DNA of 64,000 nt from Flavobacterium keumense. GTDB lineage: Bacteria > Bacteroidota > Bacteroidia > Flavobacteriales > Flavobacteriaceae. The translations under genes and the position numbers were made by a program. The stretch is taken from assembly GCF_029866485.1 (NCBI RefSeq), contig NZ_CP092332.1, forward strand, positions 2,294,001-2,358,000. The letters are read 5' to 3'. Positions 16,300 through 25,007 of the stretch are shown here, in pieces. The notes under the pieces are model-generated. The model made no database searches. It saw nothing but the letters and a program-made list of their open reading frames with translations, and was not told where the DNA came from. Position 1 is the stretch's first letter. The number at the start of each line of letters is the position of its first letter.

Positions 16300-18072
16300 A
16301 TGGTTTCAATCACAAGACTTTTTGATTTTCCTTACTATCAACAGGAAAACTTCAATATTGCAGATGCTTTAGTTACTAAACAAGATGGAAAATGGGTAAA
16401 AACATCTACTCAAGAATACCTCCTAAAAGCAAATGCTATTTCAAGAGCTTTGTTGCGAATGGGAGTTCAAAAAAACGATAAAATTGCCATCATTTCATCC
16501 AATAATAGAACCGAATGGAATATTGTTGACATTGGCATTTTACAAACCGGTGCACAAACCATTCCTATCTATCCAACCATTTCAGAAGAAGATTACGAAT
16601 ACATACTAAATCACTCTGAATCCATATATTGCTTTGCTTCTGACGAAGAAGTGTTACGCAAGGTACGTGCTATCAAAACAAATGTTCCAAAACTAAAACA
16701 AGTTTATTCTTTTAATACAATTGAAGGTTGCAAGCATTGGAGTGAATTATTGGAATTAGGTCAGGACGAAAGCAATCAAAATGAAGTTGAAGACAGAAAA
16801 AATCAAGTTTCCTCTGAAGATTTAGCTACAATTATTTATACTTCAGGAACTACAGGAAAACCAAAAGGCGTAATGCTTTCGCATAGAAATATTGTTTCCA
16901 ATGTAATCAATAGTGCCCCACGAATCCCTTTTGAAAAAGGAAAAAGTCGTGCCTTAAGCTTCCTTCCGGTTTGTCATATTTTTGAACGAATGATTTTGTA
17001 TTTGTACCAGTATTATGGTGTTTCTATTTACTTTGGCGAATCCATTGATAAAATCAGCGACAATATCAAAGAAGTAAAACCTAATGTAATGTCGGCAGTC
17101 CCAAGATTACTTGAAAAAGTATACGACAGTATCTATGCAAAGGGAACTCAATTAACAGGACTCAAGAAAAAACTTTTCTTTTGGGCCATTGATTTAGGAT
17201 TGCGTTACGAACCCTATGGAGCCAATGGTGCTTGGTACGAACTACAACTCAAAATAGCACGTAAATTAATTTTCAGCAAATGGAAAGAAGGTTTGGGTGG
17301 CAATCTAGATTTAATGGTCTCTGGAAGTGCCGCTTTACAAACACGTTTAACTCGAGTTTTTGCAGCTGCAGGAATTCCAGTTATGGAAGGCTATGGATTA
17401 ACTGAAACCTCTCCTGTTATATCGGTAAACGACATGAGAAATCACGGATTTAGAGTAGGAACCGTAGGTAAAGTAATCGATGGTGTAACCGTAAAAATTG
17501 CCGACGATGGCGAAATTTTATGTAAAGGCCCTAATGTAATGATGGGGTATTATAAAGATGAAAAACTAACTTCAGAAGTACTCATCGCTGATTATTTCCA
17601 TACAGGAGATATTGGTGAATTTGACTCTGATGGTTTTTTACGAATTACAGATCGTAAAAAAGAAATGTTTAAAACTTCAGGTGGAAAATATATTGCGCCC
17701 CAATTAATTGAAAACACAATGAAACAATCTCGTTTTATTGAGCAAATTATGGTCATTGGTGATGGACAAAAAATGCCTGCCGCTTTTATTCAACCTAGTT
17801 TTGATTTTATAAAAGAATGGGCAAAAATTCATACAATAGAAATAGGAAAAACGAATGAAGAAATTGTTTCTAATACAAAAGTAATTGAGCGTATTCAAGA
17901 AGAAGTAGATAAATTAAATGAGAAATTTGGAAATTGGGAAAAAATCAAACGATTTGAACTCACTCCTGATATTTGGTCTATAGAAGCAGGACATCTTACT
18001 CCTACTCTAAAACTAAAACGTAAAGTTGTAATGGAAAAATATTTGGATTTATTCCATAAAATATACAACTAG
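16300..18072 (+). CDS. Long-chain fatty acid--CoA ligase
   Basis: A 590-residue AMP-forming acyl-CoA synthetase of the bacterial long-chain (FAA1) type. The P-loop motif TSGTTGKPKG spans residues 181-190. MEGYGLTETSPVIS and YFHTGDIGEF match the A5 and A7 motifs, and ITDRKKEMFKTSGGKYIAP is the fatty acid-CoA ligase signature. It activates fatty acids for the beta-oxidation genes that follow. It is separated from them by a terminator and the MarR gene's own promoter, so it is a neighbouring unit rather than the same operon. Confidence 0.93.
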   Translation: MVSITRLFDFPYYQQENFNIADALVTKQDGKWVKTSTQEYLLKANAISRALLRMGVQKNDKIAIISSNNRTEWNIVDIGILQTGAQTIPIYPTISEEDYEYILNHSESIYCFASDEEVLRKVRAIKTNVPKLKQVYSFNTIEGCKHWSELLELGQDESNQNEVEDRKNQVSSEDLATIIYTSGTTGKPKGVMLSHRNIVSNVINSAPRIPFEKGKSRALSFLPVCHIFERMILYLYQYYGVSIYFGESIDKISDNIKEVKPNVMSAVPRLLEKVYDSIYAKGTQLTGLKKKLFFWAIDLGLRYEPYGANGAWYELQLKIARKLIFSKWKEGLGGNLDLMVSGSAALQTRLTRVFAAAGIPVMEGYGLTETSPVISVNDMRNHGFRVGTVGKVIDGVTVKIADDGEILCKGPNVMMGYYKDEKLTSEVLIADYFHTGDIGEFDSDGFLRITDRKKEMFKTSGGKYIAPQLIENTMKQSRFIEQIMVIGDGQKMPAAFIQPSFDFIKEWAKIHTIEIGKTNEEIVSNTKVIERIQEEVDKLNEKFGNWEKIKRFELTPDIWSIEAGHLTPTLKLKRKVVMEKYLDLFHKIYN

Positions 18073-18103
18073 ACTCAAAATATACTACAATAAACACTAT
18101 ACT

Positions 18104-18131
18104 AACTCCTCTCCATTTTTTCAGAGGAGTT
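18104..18131 (+). terminator. Terminator after acyl-CoA ligase
   Basis: A perfect 9-bp stem AACTCCTCT (18104-18112) and AGAGGAGTT (18123-18131) is followed by a long T-run. Confidence 0.85.
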
Positions 18132-18155
18132 ATTTTTTTTTTCAAAATTTTAAAA

Positions 18156-18202
18156 AATATGCATTTTTATTATGCGTGCATAGTATTTTTTTCATATATT
18201 TG
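18156..18202 (+). promoter_or_regulatory. Promoter and putative MarR operator of the fad operon
   Basis: A -7 box TATATTTG lies at 18195-18202, 24 bases before the marR start. Just upstream is an inverted repeat with arms AATATGCA (18156-18163) and TGCATAGT (18177-18184), 7 of 8 positions paired. A smaller palindrome ATGCGTGCAT sits inside it. Its place across the -33 region suits an operator for the MarR protein encoded directly downstream. This is inferred from position only. Confidence 0.45.
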
Positions 18203-18225
18203 AAATCATTATTCCTAATTAGCAT

Positions 18226-18693
18226 ATGAAAGATAAGACCATAGATTACATTCTAAGAGCCACTTGGCAAGCGGTATCTAGAATGTACAATGAGGAAGCT
18301 GCCAAATACGGAGCCACAATGGCAACAGGTTTTGTATTACTAAGCATTGACAAAGAAAAAGGTACTCCTTCAACTACTTTAGGGCCTAAAATGGGAATGG
18401 AAGCCACTAGCCTTACCCGAACATTAAAATCAATGGAAGAAAAAGGATTGATTATACGTAAAAAAAATCCTTTTGATGGTAGAGGAGTTTTAATTTATCT
18501 AACCGAATTAGGAAAAGAAAAAAGAGAACTTTCAAAAAGTACCGTGTTAAAATTTAATAACACTGTAAAACAATATGTCACTGAAGAGAAACTAGAACAC
18601 TTTATGGAAGTGGCAGATACCATTAATGAATTAATTCAAAATAAAAATATATTTAATCAAACGGATACTATAAACAATGAAACGAATCATTAA
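18226..18693 (+). CDS. MarR family transcriptional regulator of fatty-acid oxidation genes
   Basis: A 155-residue winged-helix protein. The recognition helix region reads GMEATSLTRTLKSMEEKGLI and the wing carries NPFDGRGVLIYLT, both typical of MarR. It overlaps the next gene by 17 bases, so it is translationally tied to the HAD/ECH fusion and is the first gene of the beta-oxidation operon. By analogy with other marR-fad arrangements it is probably a repressor relieved by acyl-CoA. An inverted repeat over its promoter is a candidate autoregulatory site. Confidence 0.92.
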   Translation: MKDKTIDYILRATWQAVSRMYNEEAAKYGATMATGFVLLSIDKEKGTPSTTLGPKMGMEATSLTRTLKSMEEKGLIIRKKNPFDGRGVLIYLTELGKEKRELSKSTVLKFNNTVKQYVTEEKLEHFMEVADTINELIQNKNIFNQTDTINNETNH

Positions 18694-21067
18694 AAAAGTA
18701 GCGGTGGTGGGTTCTGGAATTATGGGTTCTGGAATTGCATGCCATTTGGCTAACATTGGATTGGAAGTCCTGCTTCTAGATATTGTTCCCAACACCTTGA
18801 ACGAAGCGGAAGAAAAAAAGGGATTATCTTTGGAAAGTAAAGAAGTTCGCAACCGAATAGTGAACAATCATTTAGCGAATGCTTTGAAATCAAAGCCCTC
18901 TCCTATTTATCACCCTAAATTTGCTAACCGAATTACAACGGGAAATACCACTGATGACCTATCCAAAATTGCCTCTTGCGATTGGATTATTGAAGTGGTT
19001 GTAGAACGTTTGGACATCAAAAAATTAGTTTTTGAGCAAATTGACAAGTTCAGAAAACCAGGCACATTAGTAACTTCTAATACTTCTGGAATTCCTATTC
19101 ATTTTATGAGTGAAGGACGTTCAGAGGATTTTCAAGCGCATTTTTGTGGCACCCACTTTTTTAACCCAGCGCGTTATCTAAAATTATTCGAAATCATTCC
19201 TGGACCTAAAACTAATCCAGAAGTGTTGGATTTTTTAACCGAATATGGCTCGAAATTTCTAGGTAAAACTTCGGTTGTTGCCAAAGATACGCCAGCGTTC
19301 ATTGGGAACCGAATTGGAATTTTTGGTATCCAAAGTTTGTTCCATTTGGTGAAAGAAATGGGATTAACCGTTGAGGAAGTAGATAAATTAACGGGACCCG
19401 TTATTGGTCGACCAAAATCGGCTACATTTAGAACGGTAGATGTGGTAGGATTAGATACTTTAGTACATGTTGCCAACGGATTGTATGAAAATTGCCCTAA
19501 CGACGAAGCACACGAATTGTTTCAACTTCCTGATTTTATTTCCAAAATGATGGAAAATAATTGGTTAGGAAGTAAAACGGGACAAGGTTTTTACAAAAAA
19601 GAAGGAAAAGATATTCTATCTTTAGACTTAAACACTCTTGAATACAGAGCGGCTAAAAAAGCATCTTTTGCCACTTTGGAATTAACAAAAACTATCGACA
19701 AACCGATTGACCGTTTTAAAGTTTTAGTCAAAGGAAAAGACAAAGCAGGTGAATTTTACAGAAAAAACTTCGCTGCCATGTTCGCCTATTGCTCCAACCG
19801 AATTCCTGAAATCTCTGATGATTTTTACAAAATTGACGACGCTATGAAAGCAGGTTTTGGATGGGAAAATGGGCCGTTCGAAATTTGGGATGCTATTGGT
19901 GTAGCTAACGGAATCGAATTAATGAAAACTGAAGGTTATGAACCAGCAGCTTGGGTAACCGAAATGATTGCTTCGGGAAGTACTAGTTTTTATTCTGTAA
20001 AAGAAGGAGCTACTTATTATTACAATATCCCATCAAAATCACAAACCAAGGTTCCTGGACAAGATGCCTTTATCATTCTGAATAACATTCGCGAAAGCAA
20101 AAAAGTATGGAGCAATAGCGGTGCCGTGATTCAGCATTTGGGAGACGGAATTTTGAATCTTGAATTCCAATCTAAAATGAATACGATTGGTGGAGATGTT
20201 TTACAAGCTATTAATAAAGCGATTGACTTATCTGAAAAAGAATATAACGGTTTGGTTATTGGAAATCAAGGCGCAAATTTCTCTGTGGGTGCTAATATCG
20301 GAATGATTTTTATGATGGCAGTAGAGCAAGAATACGATGAGTTGAACATGGCGATTAAACTATTCCAAGACACCATGATGCGCGTGCGTTATTCAGCAAC
20401 TCCTGTAATTGTGGCTCCTCACGGAATGACTTTGGGAGGTGGTTGCGAAATGACTATGCATGCTGACCGAGTAGTGGCAGCTGCAGAAACCTATATTGGG
20501 TTAGTGGAATTTGGAGTTGGTGTCATTCCAGGTGGTGGAGGTTCTAAAGAAATGGCATTGCGCGCTTCTGACTTATTCCACAAAAATGATGTTGAATTGA
20601 ATGTTTTACAAGAATATTTTCTAACCATTGGAATGGCAAAAGTGGCTACATCAGCCTACGAAGCGTTTGATTTAGGTATTTTACAAAAAGGTAAAGATAT
20701 CGTTGTTGTAAATAAAGACCGCCAAATCGCAACAGCAAAACAAATTGCCTTACAAATGGCAGAACAAGGTTATACGCAACCAATGCAACGAAAAGACGTT
20801 AAAGTTCTTGGAAAACAAGCGTTAGGAATGTTCTTAGTGGGAACAGACCAAATGCAAGCTGGAAAATACATCTCAGAACACGATCAAAAAATTGCCAACA
20901 AATTAGCGTATGTAATGGCGGGTGGTGATTTATCTGAACCTACTTTGGTAAGCGAACAATACCTATTAGATATTGAGCGTGAGGCTTTCTTAAGTTTATG
21001 TACAGAACGAAAAACCTTGGAAAGAATACAGTTCATGTTAACTAAAGGAAAACCATTACGTAATTAA
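18677..21067 (+). CDS. 3-hydroxyacyl-CoA dehydrogenase/enoyl-CoA hydratase fusion
   Basis: A 796-residue bifunctional beta-oxidation enzyme. The NAD-binding dehydrogenase comes first (GSGIMGSG at residues 12-19) and the enoyl-CoA hydratase domain last (LGGGCEMTMHADRVVAA and FGVGVIPGGGG). This order is that of Bacillus FadN and not of E. coli FadB. The start ATG lies inside the end of marR. The thiolase and acyl-CoA dehydrogenase genes follow, giving a full oxidation cycle. A structured repeat separates it from the thiolase gene. Confidence 0.94.
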   Translation: MKRIIKKVAVVGSGIMGSGIACHLANIGLEVLLLDIVPNTLNEAEEKKGLSLESKEVRNRIVNNHLANALKSKPSPIYHPKFANRITTGNTTDDLSKIASCDWIIEVVVERLDIKKLVFEQIDKFRKPGTLVTSNTSGIPIHFMSEGRSEDFQAHFCGTHFFNPARYLKLFEIIPGPKTNPEVLDFLTEYGSKFLGKTSVVAKDTPAFIGNRIGIFGIQSLFHLVKEMGLTVEEVDKLTGPVIGRPKSATFRTVDVVGLDTLVHVANGLYENCPNDEAHELFQLPDFISKMMENNWLGSKTGQGFYKKEGKDILSLDLNTLEYRAAKKASFATLELTKTIDKPIDRFKVLVKGKDKAGEFYRKNFAAMFAYCSNRIPEISDDFYKIDDAMKAGFGWENGPFEIWDAIGVANGIELMKTEGYEPAAWVTEMIASGSTSFYSVKEGATYYYNIPSKSQTKVPGQDAFIILNNIRESKKVWSNSGAVIQHLGDGILNLEFQSKMNTIGGDVLQAINKAIDLSEKEYNGLVIGNQGANFSVGANIGMIFMMAVEQEYDELNMAIKLFQDTMMRVRYSATPVIVAPHGMTLGGGCEMTMHADRVVAAAETYIGLVEFGVGVIPGGGGSKEMALRASDLFHKNDVELNVLQEYFLTIGMAKVATSAYEAFDLGILQKGKDIVVVNKDRQIATAKQIALQMAEQGYTQPMQRKDVKVLGKQALGMFLVGTDQMQAGKYISEHDQKIANKLAYVMAGGDLSEPTLVSEQYLLDIEREAFLSLCTERKTLERIQFMLTKGKPLRN

Positions 21068-21069
21068 GC

Positions 21070-21129
21070 AACACAAATTTAAGAAATCTAAAAATTATTA
21101 AAATTTCTCTTATTCTTTAAATCTGTGTT
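21070..21129. repeat. Intergenic hairpin repeat, copy A
   Basis: The arms AACACAAATTTAAGAA (from 21070) and TTCTTTAAATCTGTGTT (to 21129) form a long imperfect hairpin. It is homologous base for base to copy B at 22342-22400 in the next gap of the same operon. No T-run follows, so it is not a simple terminator. Confidence 0.75.
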
Positions 21130-21145
21130 CCAAAAAATATAAAAT

Positions 21146-22327
21146 ATGAAAACAGCATATATAGTAAAAGCATACAGAACTGCCGTTGGCAAAGCACCAA
21201 AAGGCGTGTTCCGATTCAAAAGACCTGATGAATTAGCGGCAGAAACCATTCAATTTATGATGAATGAGTTGCCTGATTTTGATAAAACACGAATCGATGA
21301 TGTGATGGTTGGAAACGCCATGCCAGAAGCCGAACAAGGATTGAACGTAGGCCGATTAATTTCGTTAATGGGATTAAAAGTAACCGATGTTCCTGGTGTA
21401 ACTGTCAATAGATATTGTGCCTCAGGATTGGAAACTATTGGAATGGCTACAGCCAAAATTCAAAGTGGTATGGCCGATTGTATTATTGCAGGTGGTGCCG
21501 AAAGTATGTCATTTATTCCGATGGGAGGTTACAAACCAACTCCTGATTATGCCGTGGCAGCTGCAGGAAATGAAGACTACTATTGGGGCATGGGATTGAC
21601 TGCTGAAGCCGTTGCCAAACAATACACGATTTCTCGTGAAGACCAAGATGAATTTGCTTTCAACTCACACCAAAAAGCGCTAAAAGCACAAGCTGAAGGA
21701 AAATTCGACAAGCAAATTGTACCGATAACTATAGAGCAAACTTTTATTAATGAAAACGGAAAGAAAGAAACCAAAACGTACACAGTAACAAAAGACGAAG
21801 GTCCAAGAGCAGATACCAATTTAGCTGCTTTGAGCAATTTAAAACCTGTGTTTTCAGCTGATGGAAGCGTTACTGCTGGAAACTCCTCTCAAATGAGTGA
21901 TGGAGCCGCTTTTGTTTTGATCATGAGTGAAGAAATGGTAAAAGAATTAGGAGTTACACCAATTGCTCGATTAGTCAACTATGCCTCTGCTGGTGTAGAG
22001 CCAAGAATTATGGGAATTGGACCAGTAAAAGCCATTCCAAAAGCCCTAAAACAAGCGGGATTAACTTTAAACGATATTGATTTAATTGAACTAAACGAAG
22101 CCTTTGCTTCACAATCCTTAGCTGTAGTTCGAGAATTGGGATTAAATCCAGAAATCGTAAACGTAAATGGTGGTGCTATTGCCTTAGGGCACCCACTGGG
22201 TTGTACAGGAGCTAAATTGTCAGTACAATTGTTTGACGAAATGAAGCGTCGCGGCAGTAAATACGGAATCGTGAGTATGTGTGTAGGAACAGGTCAAGGT
22301 TCTGCAGGTATTTATGAATTGATGTAA
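21146..22327 (+). CDS. fadA: Acetyl-CoA acyltransferase (3-ketoacyl-CoA thiolase)
   Basis: A 393-residue thiolase that cleaves 3-ketoacyl-CoA to acetyl-CoA and a shortened acyl-CoA. The acylated Cys91 lies in [11 protein letters not shown]. His349 is in the GHPLGCTGA motif, and the second active Cys379 is in SMCVGTGQG. It sits between the HAD/ECH fusion and the acyl-CoA dehydrogenase genes, and structured repeats lie in both gaps. Confidence 0.95.
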   Translation: MKTAYIVKAYRTAVGKAPKGVFRFKRPDELAAETIQFMMNELPDFDKTRIDDVMVGNAMPEAEQGLNVGRLISLMGLKVTDVPGVTVNRYCASGLETIGMATAKIQSGMADCIIAGGAESMSFIPMGGYKPTPDYAVAAAGNEDYYWGMGLTAEAVAKQYTISREDQDEFAFNSHQKALKAQAEGKFDKQIVPITIEQTFINENGKKETKTYTVTKDEGPRADTNLAALSNLKPVFSADGSVTAGNSSQMSDGAAFVLIMSEEMVKELGVTPIARLVNYASAGVEPRIMGIGPVKAIPKALKQAGLTLNDIDLIELNEAFASQSLAVVRELGLNPEIVNVNGGAIALGHPLGCTGAKLSVQLFDEMKRRGSKYGIVSMCVGTGQGSAGIYELM

Positions 22328-22341
22328 AAAATAATTAAAGT

Positions 22342-22400
22342 ACACCAATTTAAGAAATCGGAAGAATTATAAAAATTTCTCTAATTTCTTTAATCGGTGT
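22342..22400. repeat. Intergenic hairpin repeat, copy B
   Basis: The arms ACACCAATTTAAGAAAT and TTTCTTTAATCGGTGT form the same hairpin as copy A at 21070-21129. Where copy A has an A-T pair at the fourth stem position, copy B has C-G, so the pairing is kept while the bases differ. Confidence 0.75.
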
Positions 22401-22430
22401 CCCAAAATAAAAATTTTAAACTATTTAGAA

Positions 22431-24221
22431 ATGGAAGATATCACAAGAGGAGGACAATTCCTTGTAAAAGAAACGAAATGTGAAAACATATTCACACCCG
22501 AAGATTTTTCTGAAGAACAATTGATGATGCGTGATTCGGTAAAAGAATTCGTTGACAAAGAAATTTGGCCAAACAAAGACCGCTTTGAAAAGAAAGACTA
22601 TGCCTTGACTGAAGAAACTATGCGTAAAGCAGGTGAAATGGGGTTCTTGAGCATTGCTGTTCCTGAAGCTTACGGCGGAATGGGAATGGGATTTGTGGAT
22701 ACCTGTTTGGTTTGCGATTATATCTCGGGAGCTACAGGTTCATTTTCAACGGCTTTTGGCGCACACACAGGAATTGGCACTATGCCAATCACCTTGTACG
22801 GAACCGAAGAACAAAAACAAAAATACGTTCCTAAATTAGCTTCTGGAGAATGGTTTGGAGCGTATTGCTTAACCGAACCAGGTGCGGGAAGTGACGCCAA
22901 CTCGGGGAAAACAAAAGCAGTTTTATCAGAAGATGGAACGCATTACAAAATTACGGGACAGAAAATGTGGATTTCCAATGCAGGGTTTTGTTCGCTATTC
23001 ATCGTTTTTGCTAGAATTGAAGACGATAAAAACATTACTGGATTCATTTTGGAAAACACAAAAGACAACGGAATCTCTTTTGGAGAAGAAGAACACAAAT
23101 TAGGAATTCGTGCCTCCTCTACTCGTCAAGTGTTTTTTAACGAAACTAAAGTGCCAGTTGAAAACATGTTGTCTGAAAGAGGAAATGGATTCAAAATAGC
23201 GATGAATGCTTTGAATGTGGGGCGTATTAAATTAGCAGCCGCTTGTTTAGACGCACAACGTCGGGTTACATCTAATGCCATTCATTATGCGAATGACCGA
23301 ATACAATTCAACACATCAATTGCAAGTTTTGGAGCTATTCGTGCCAAATTAGCCGAAATGGCAACTTCTACCTATGCAGGAGAAAGTGCTACCTATCGTG
23401 CAGCTAAAGATATAGAAACTAGAATAAAAATTAGAGAAGCTGAAGGAACTTCGCACCAAGAAGCAGAACTTAAAGGTGTAGAAGAATTTGCTATTGAGTG
23501 CTCTATTCTAAAAGTAGCTGTTTCTGAAGATGTTCAACATTGTTCAGACGAAGGAATCCAAATTTACGGCGGTATGGGATTCTCTGAAGATACTCCAATG
23601 GAATCAGCATGGAGAGACGCTCGTATTGCTCGCATTTATGAAGGAACTAACGAAATTAATCGAATGCTTTCTGTTGGAATGTTAATCAAAAAAGCCATGA
23701 AAGGTCAAGTAGATTTATTAGGCCCTGCTATGAAAGTACAAGAAGAATTAATGGGAATACCTTCTTTTGAAACCCCTGACTATTCTGAATTGTTTGCCGA
23801 AGAAAAAGAAATGATTGGTAAATTAAAAAAAGCCTTTTTAATGGTAGCGGGTGGTGCAGTTCAAAAATTTGGAGCTGATTTAGAAGCACACCAACAATTA
23901 TTAATGGCTGCTGCCGATATGCTAATTGAAATTTATATGGCGGAAAGTACGGTTCTACGAACAGAAAAATTAGCCAAAAAACAAGGTGAATCAAATGTTC
24001 AAGAACAAATTGCGATGGCTAAATTGTATTTATATCAAGCCGTTGATATTGTAACTCAAAAAGGAAAAGAAGGTATTGTTTCTTTTGCTGAAGGCGATGA
24101 GCAGCGCATGATGTTAATGGGATTACGCCGTTTTACCAAATATACAAATATGCCTAATGTAGTAGCACTTAGAGAAACTATTACAGCAAAATTGGTTGCC
24201 GAAAATAAATATTGCTTTTAA
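22431..24221 (+). CDS. fadE: Acyl-CoA dehydrogenase
   Basis: A 596-residue FAD-dependent acyl-CoA dehydrogenase, longer than the usual 380 residues because of a C-terminal extension of about 170 residues, as in FadE-like enzymes of Bacillus and Bacteroidota. Motifs are YCLTEPGAGSDA and KMWISNAGF for FAD and substrate binding, YGGMGFSED, and the catalytic base Glu404 in RIYEGTNEI. It is the last gene of the marR-fad operon and ends at a hairpin terminator at 24260-24294. Confidence 0.94.
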   Translation: MEDITRGGQFLVKETKCENIFTPEDFSEEQLMMRDSVKEFVDKEIWPNKDRFEKKDYALTEETMRKAGEMGFLSIAVPEAYGGMGMGFVDTCLVCDYISGATGSFSTAFGAHTGIGTMPITLYGTEEQKQKYVPKLASGEWFGAYCLTEPGAGSDANSGKTKAVLSEDGTHYKITGQKMWISNAGFCSLFIVFARIEDDKNITGFILENTKDNGISFGEEEHKLGIRASSTRQVFFNETKVPVENMLSERGNGFKIAMNALNVGRIKLAAACLDAQRRVTSNAIHYANDRIQFNTSIASFGAIRAKLAEMATSTYAGESATYRAAKDIETRIKIREAEGTSHQEAELKGVEEFAIECSILKVAVSEDVQHCSDEGIQIYGGMGFSEDTPMESAWRDARIARIYEGTNEINRMLSVGMLIKKAMKGQVDLLGPAMKVQEELMGIPSFETPDYSELFAEEKEMIGKLKKAFLMVAGGAVQKFGADLEAHQQLLMAAADMLIEIYMAESTVLRTEKLAKKQGESNVQEQIAMAKLYLYQAVDIVTQKGKEGIVSFAEGDEQRMMLMGLRRFTKYTNMPNVVALRETITAKLVAENKYCF

Positions 24222-24259
24222 GCAAAACAATAGTTTTTAGTTTGAATTTAATTTGTGTT

Positions 24260-24294
24260 AAAAACCGTTTCTGATTTAATTCAGAGCGGTTTTT
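24260..24294 (+). terminator. Terminator of the fad operon
   Basis: AAAAACCG (24260-24267) pairs with CGGTTTTT (24287-24294), and an inner CTGA/TCAG extends the stem. Confidence 0.8.
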
Positions 24295-24365
24295 ATATTT
24301 TAAGAAAACTTTAATCTTTGCTTCAGCTAATATGTGTAACTTTATACGAATTAAAATATAAAAAA

Positions 24366-24890
24366 ATGAAAAAAATAGTCTTCTCAATTATAGTTATCAT
24401 CGCTGTAATTATCGGTTGCAAAACCGCCAACTCAAACGATTCAAAAAAACTTATTCTCAATTTTGAGCCTAAAAGCAATAGTACAGTATCAGGAACAGCG
24501 ACTTTTGTAGAAAAAAATGGCAAAGTTACCTTTGAGGCTAAAATCTCTGGACTAAAACCAGGTATTCATGCTATTCACATTCACGAAAAATCAGATTGTT
24601 CGGCTGCAGATGGAAGTTCGGCAGGCGGACATTGGAACCCAACCTTTAAAAAACACGGAAAATGGGGAGAAGGCGAATATCACAAGGGAGATATTGGCAA
24701 CTTTACTGCTGATGAAAATGGAAATGGTACCATCACCTTAACTACAAATGAATGGTGCATGGGTTGCGGAGACCCAACTAAAGATGTCTTAGGAAAAGGA
24801 TTGATTGTACACCAAGGTGCGGATGATTTTGTAACACAACCAACAGGAAATTCAGGAGCCAGAGTAGCTTGTTCTGCTATCATAAAATAA
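24366..24890 (+). CDS. sodC: Superoxide dismutase (Cu/Zn), lipoprotein
   Basis: A 174-residue Cu/Zn SOD that disproportionates superoxide in the periplasm or at the cell surface. The lipobox ends at Cys18 (VIIGC). Copper ligands are His71, His73, His89 and His149. Zinc ligands are His89, His97, His106 and Asp109. Cys78 and Cys169 form the usual disulfide. An extra pair, Cys131 and Cys134 in EWCMGCGDP, is unusual. I use ATG 24366 so that the lipobox sits at the N-terminus; an upstream TTG reading at 24318 would bury it. Confidence 0.92.
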   Translation: MKKIVFSIIVIIAVIIGCKTANSNDSKKLILNFEPKSNSTVSGTATFVEKNGKVTFEAKISGLKPGIHAIHIHEKSDCSAADGSSAGGHWNPTFKKHGKWGEGEYHKGDIGNFTADENGNGTITLTTNEWCMGCGDPTKDVLGKGLIVHQGADDFVTQPTGNSGARVACSAIIK

Positions 24891-24910
24891 CAACTATTTA
24901 ATTCTTATTT

Positions 24911-24944
24911 AAAACCGTTTTGCTTCATTTTACAAAACGGTTTT
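24911..24944 (+). terminator. Terminator after sodC
   Basis: A perfect 12-bp stem AAAACCGTTTTG (24911-24922) pairs with CAAAACGGTTTT (24933-24944) and is followed by T-rich sequence. Confidence 0.85.
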
Positions 24945-24962
24945 TTAATTTTAATTTCATCT

Positions 24963-24989
24963 TTGGAATAAGAAAAAAAACTAGCTTTG
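24963..24989 (+). promoter_or_regulatory. Promoter TTG-N16-TAGCTTTG
   Basis: TTG at 24963-24965 and a full -7 box TAGCTTTG at 24982-24989 lie 18 bases before the LETM1-related gene. The 16-base spacing is a little short. Confidence 0.5.
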
Positions 24990-25007
24990 CATTTTTAAAT
25001 CAAGGTA

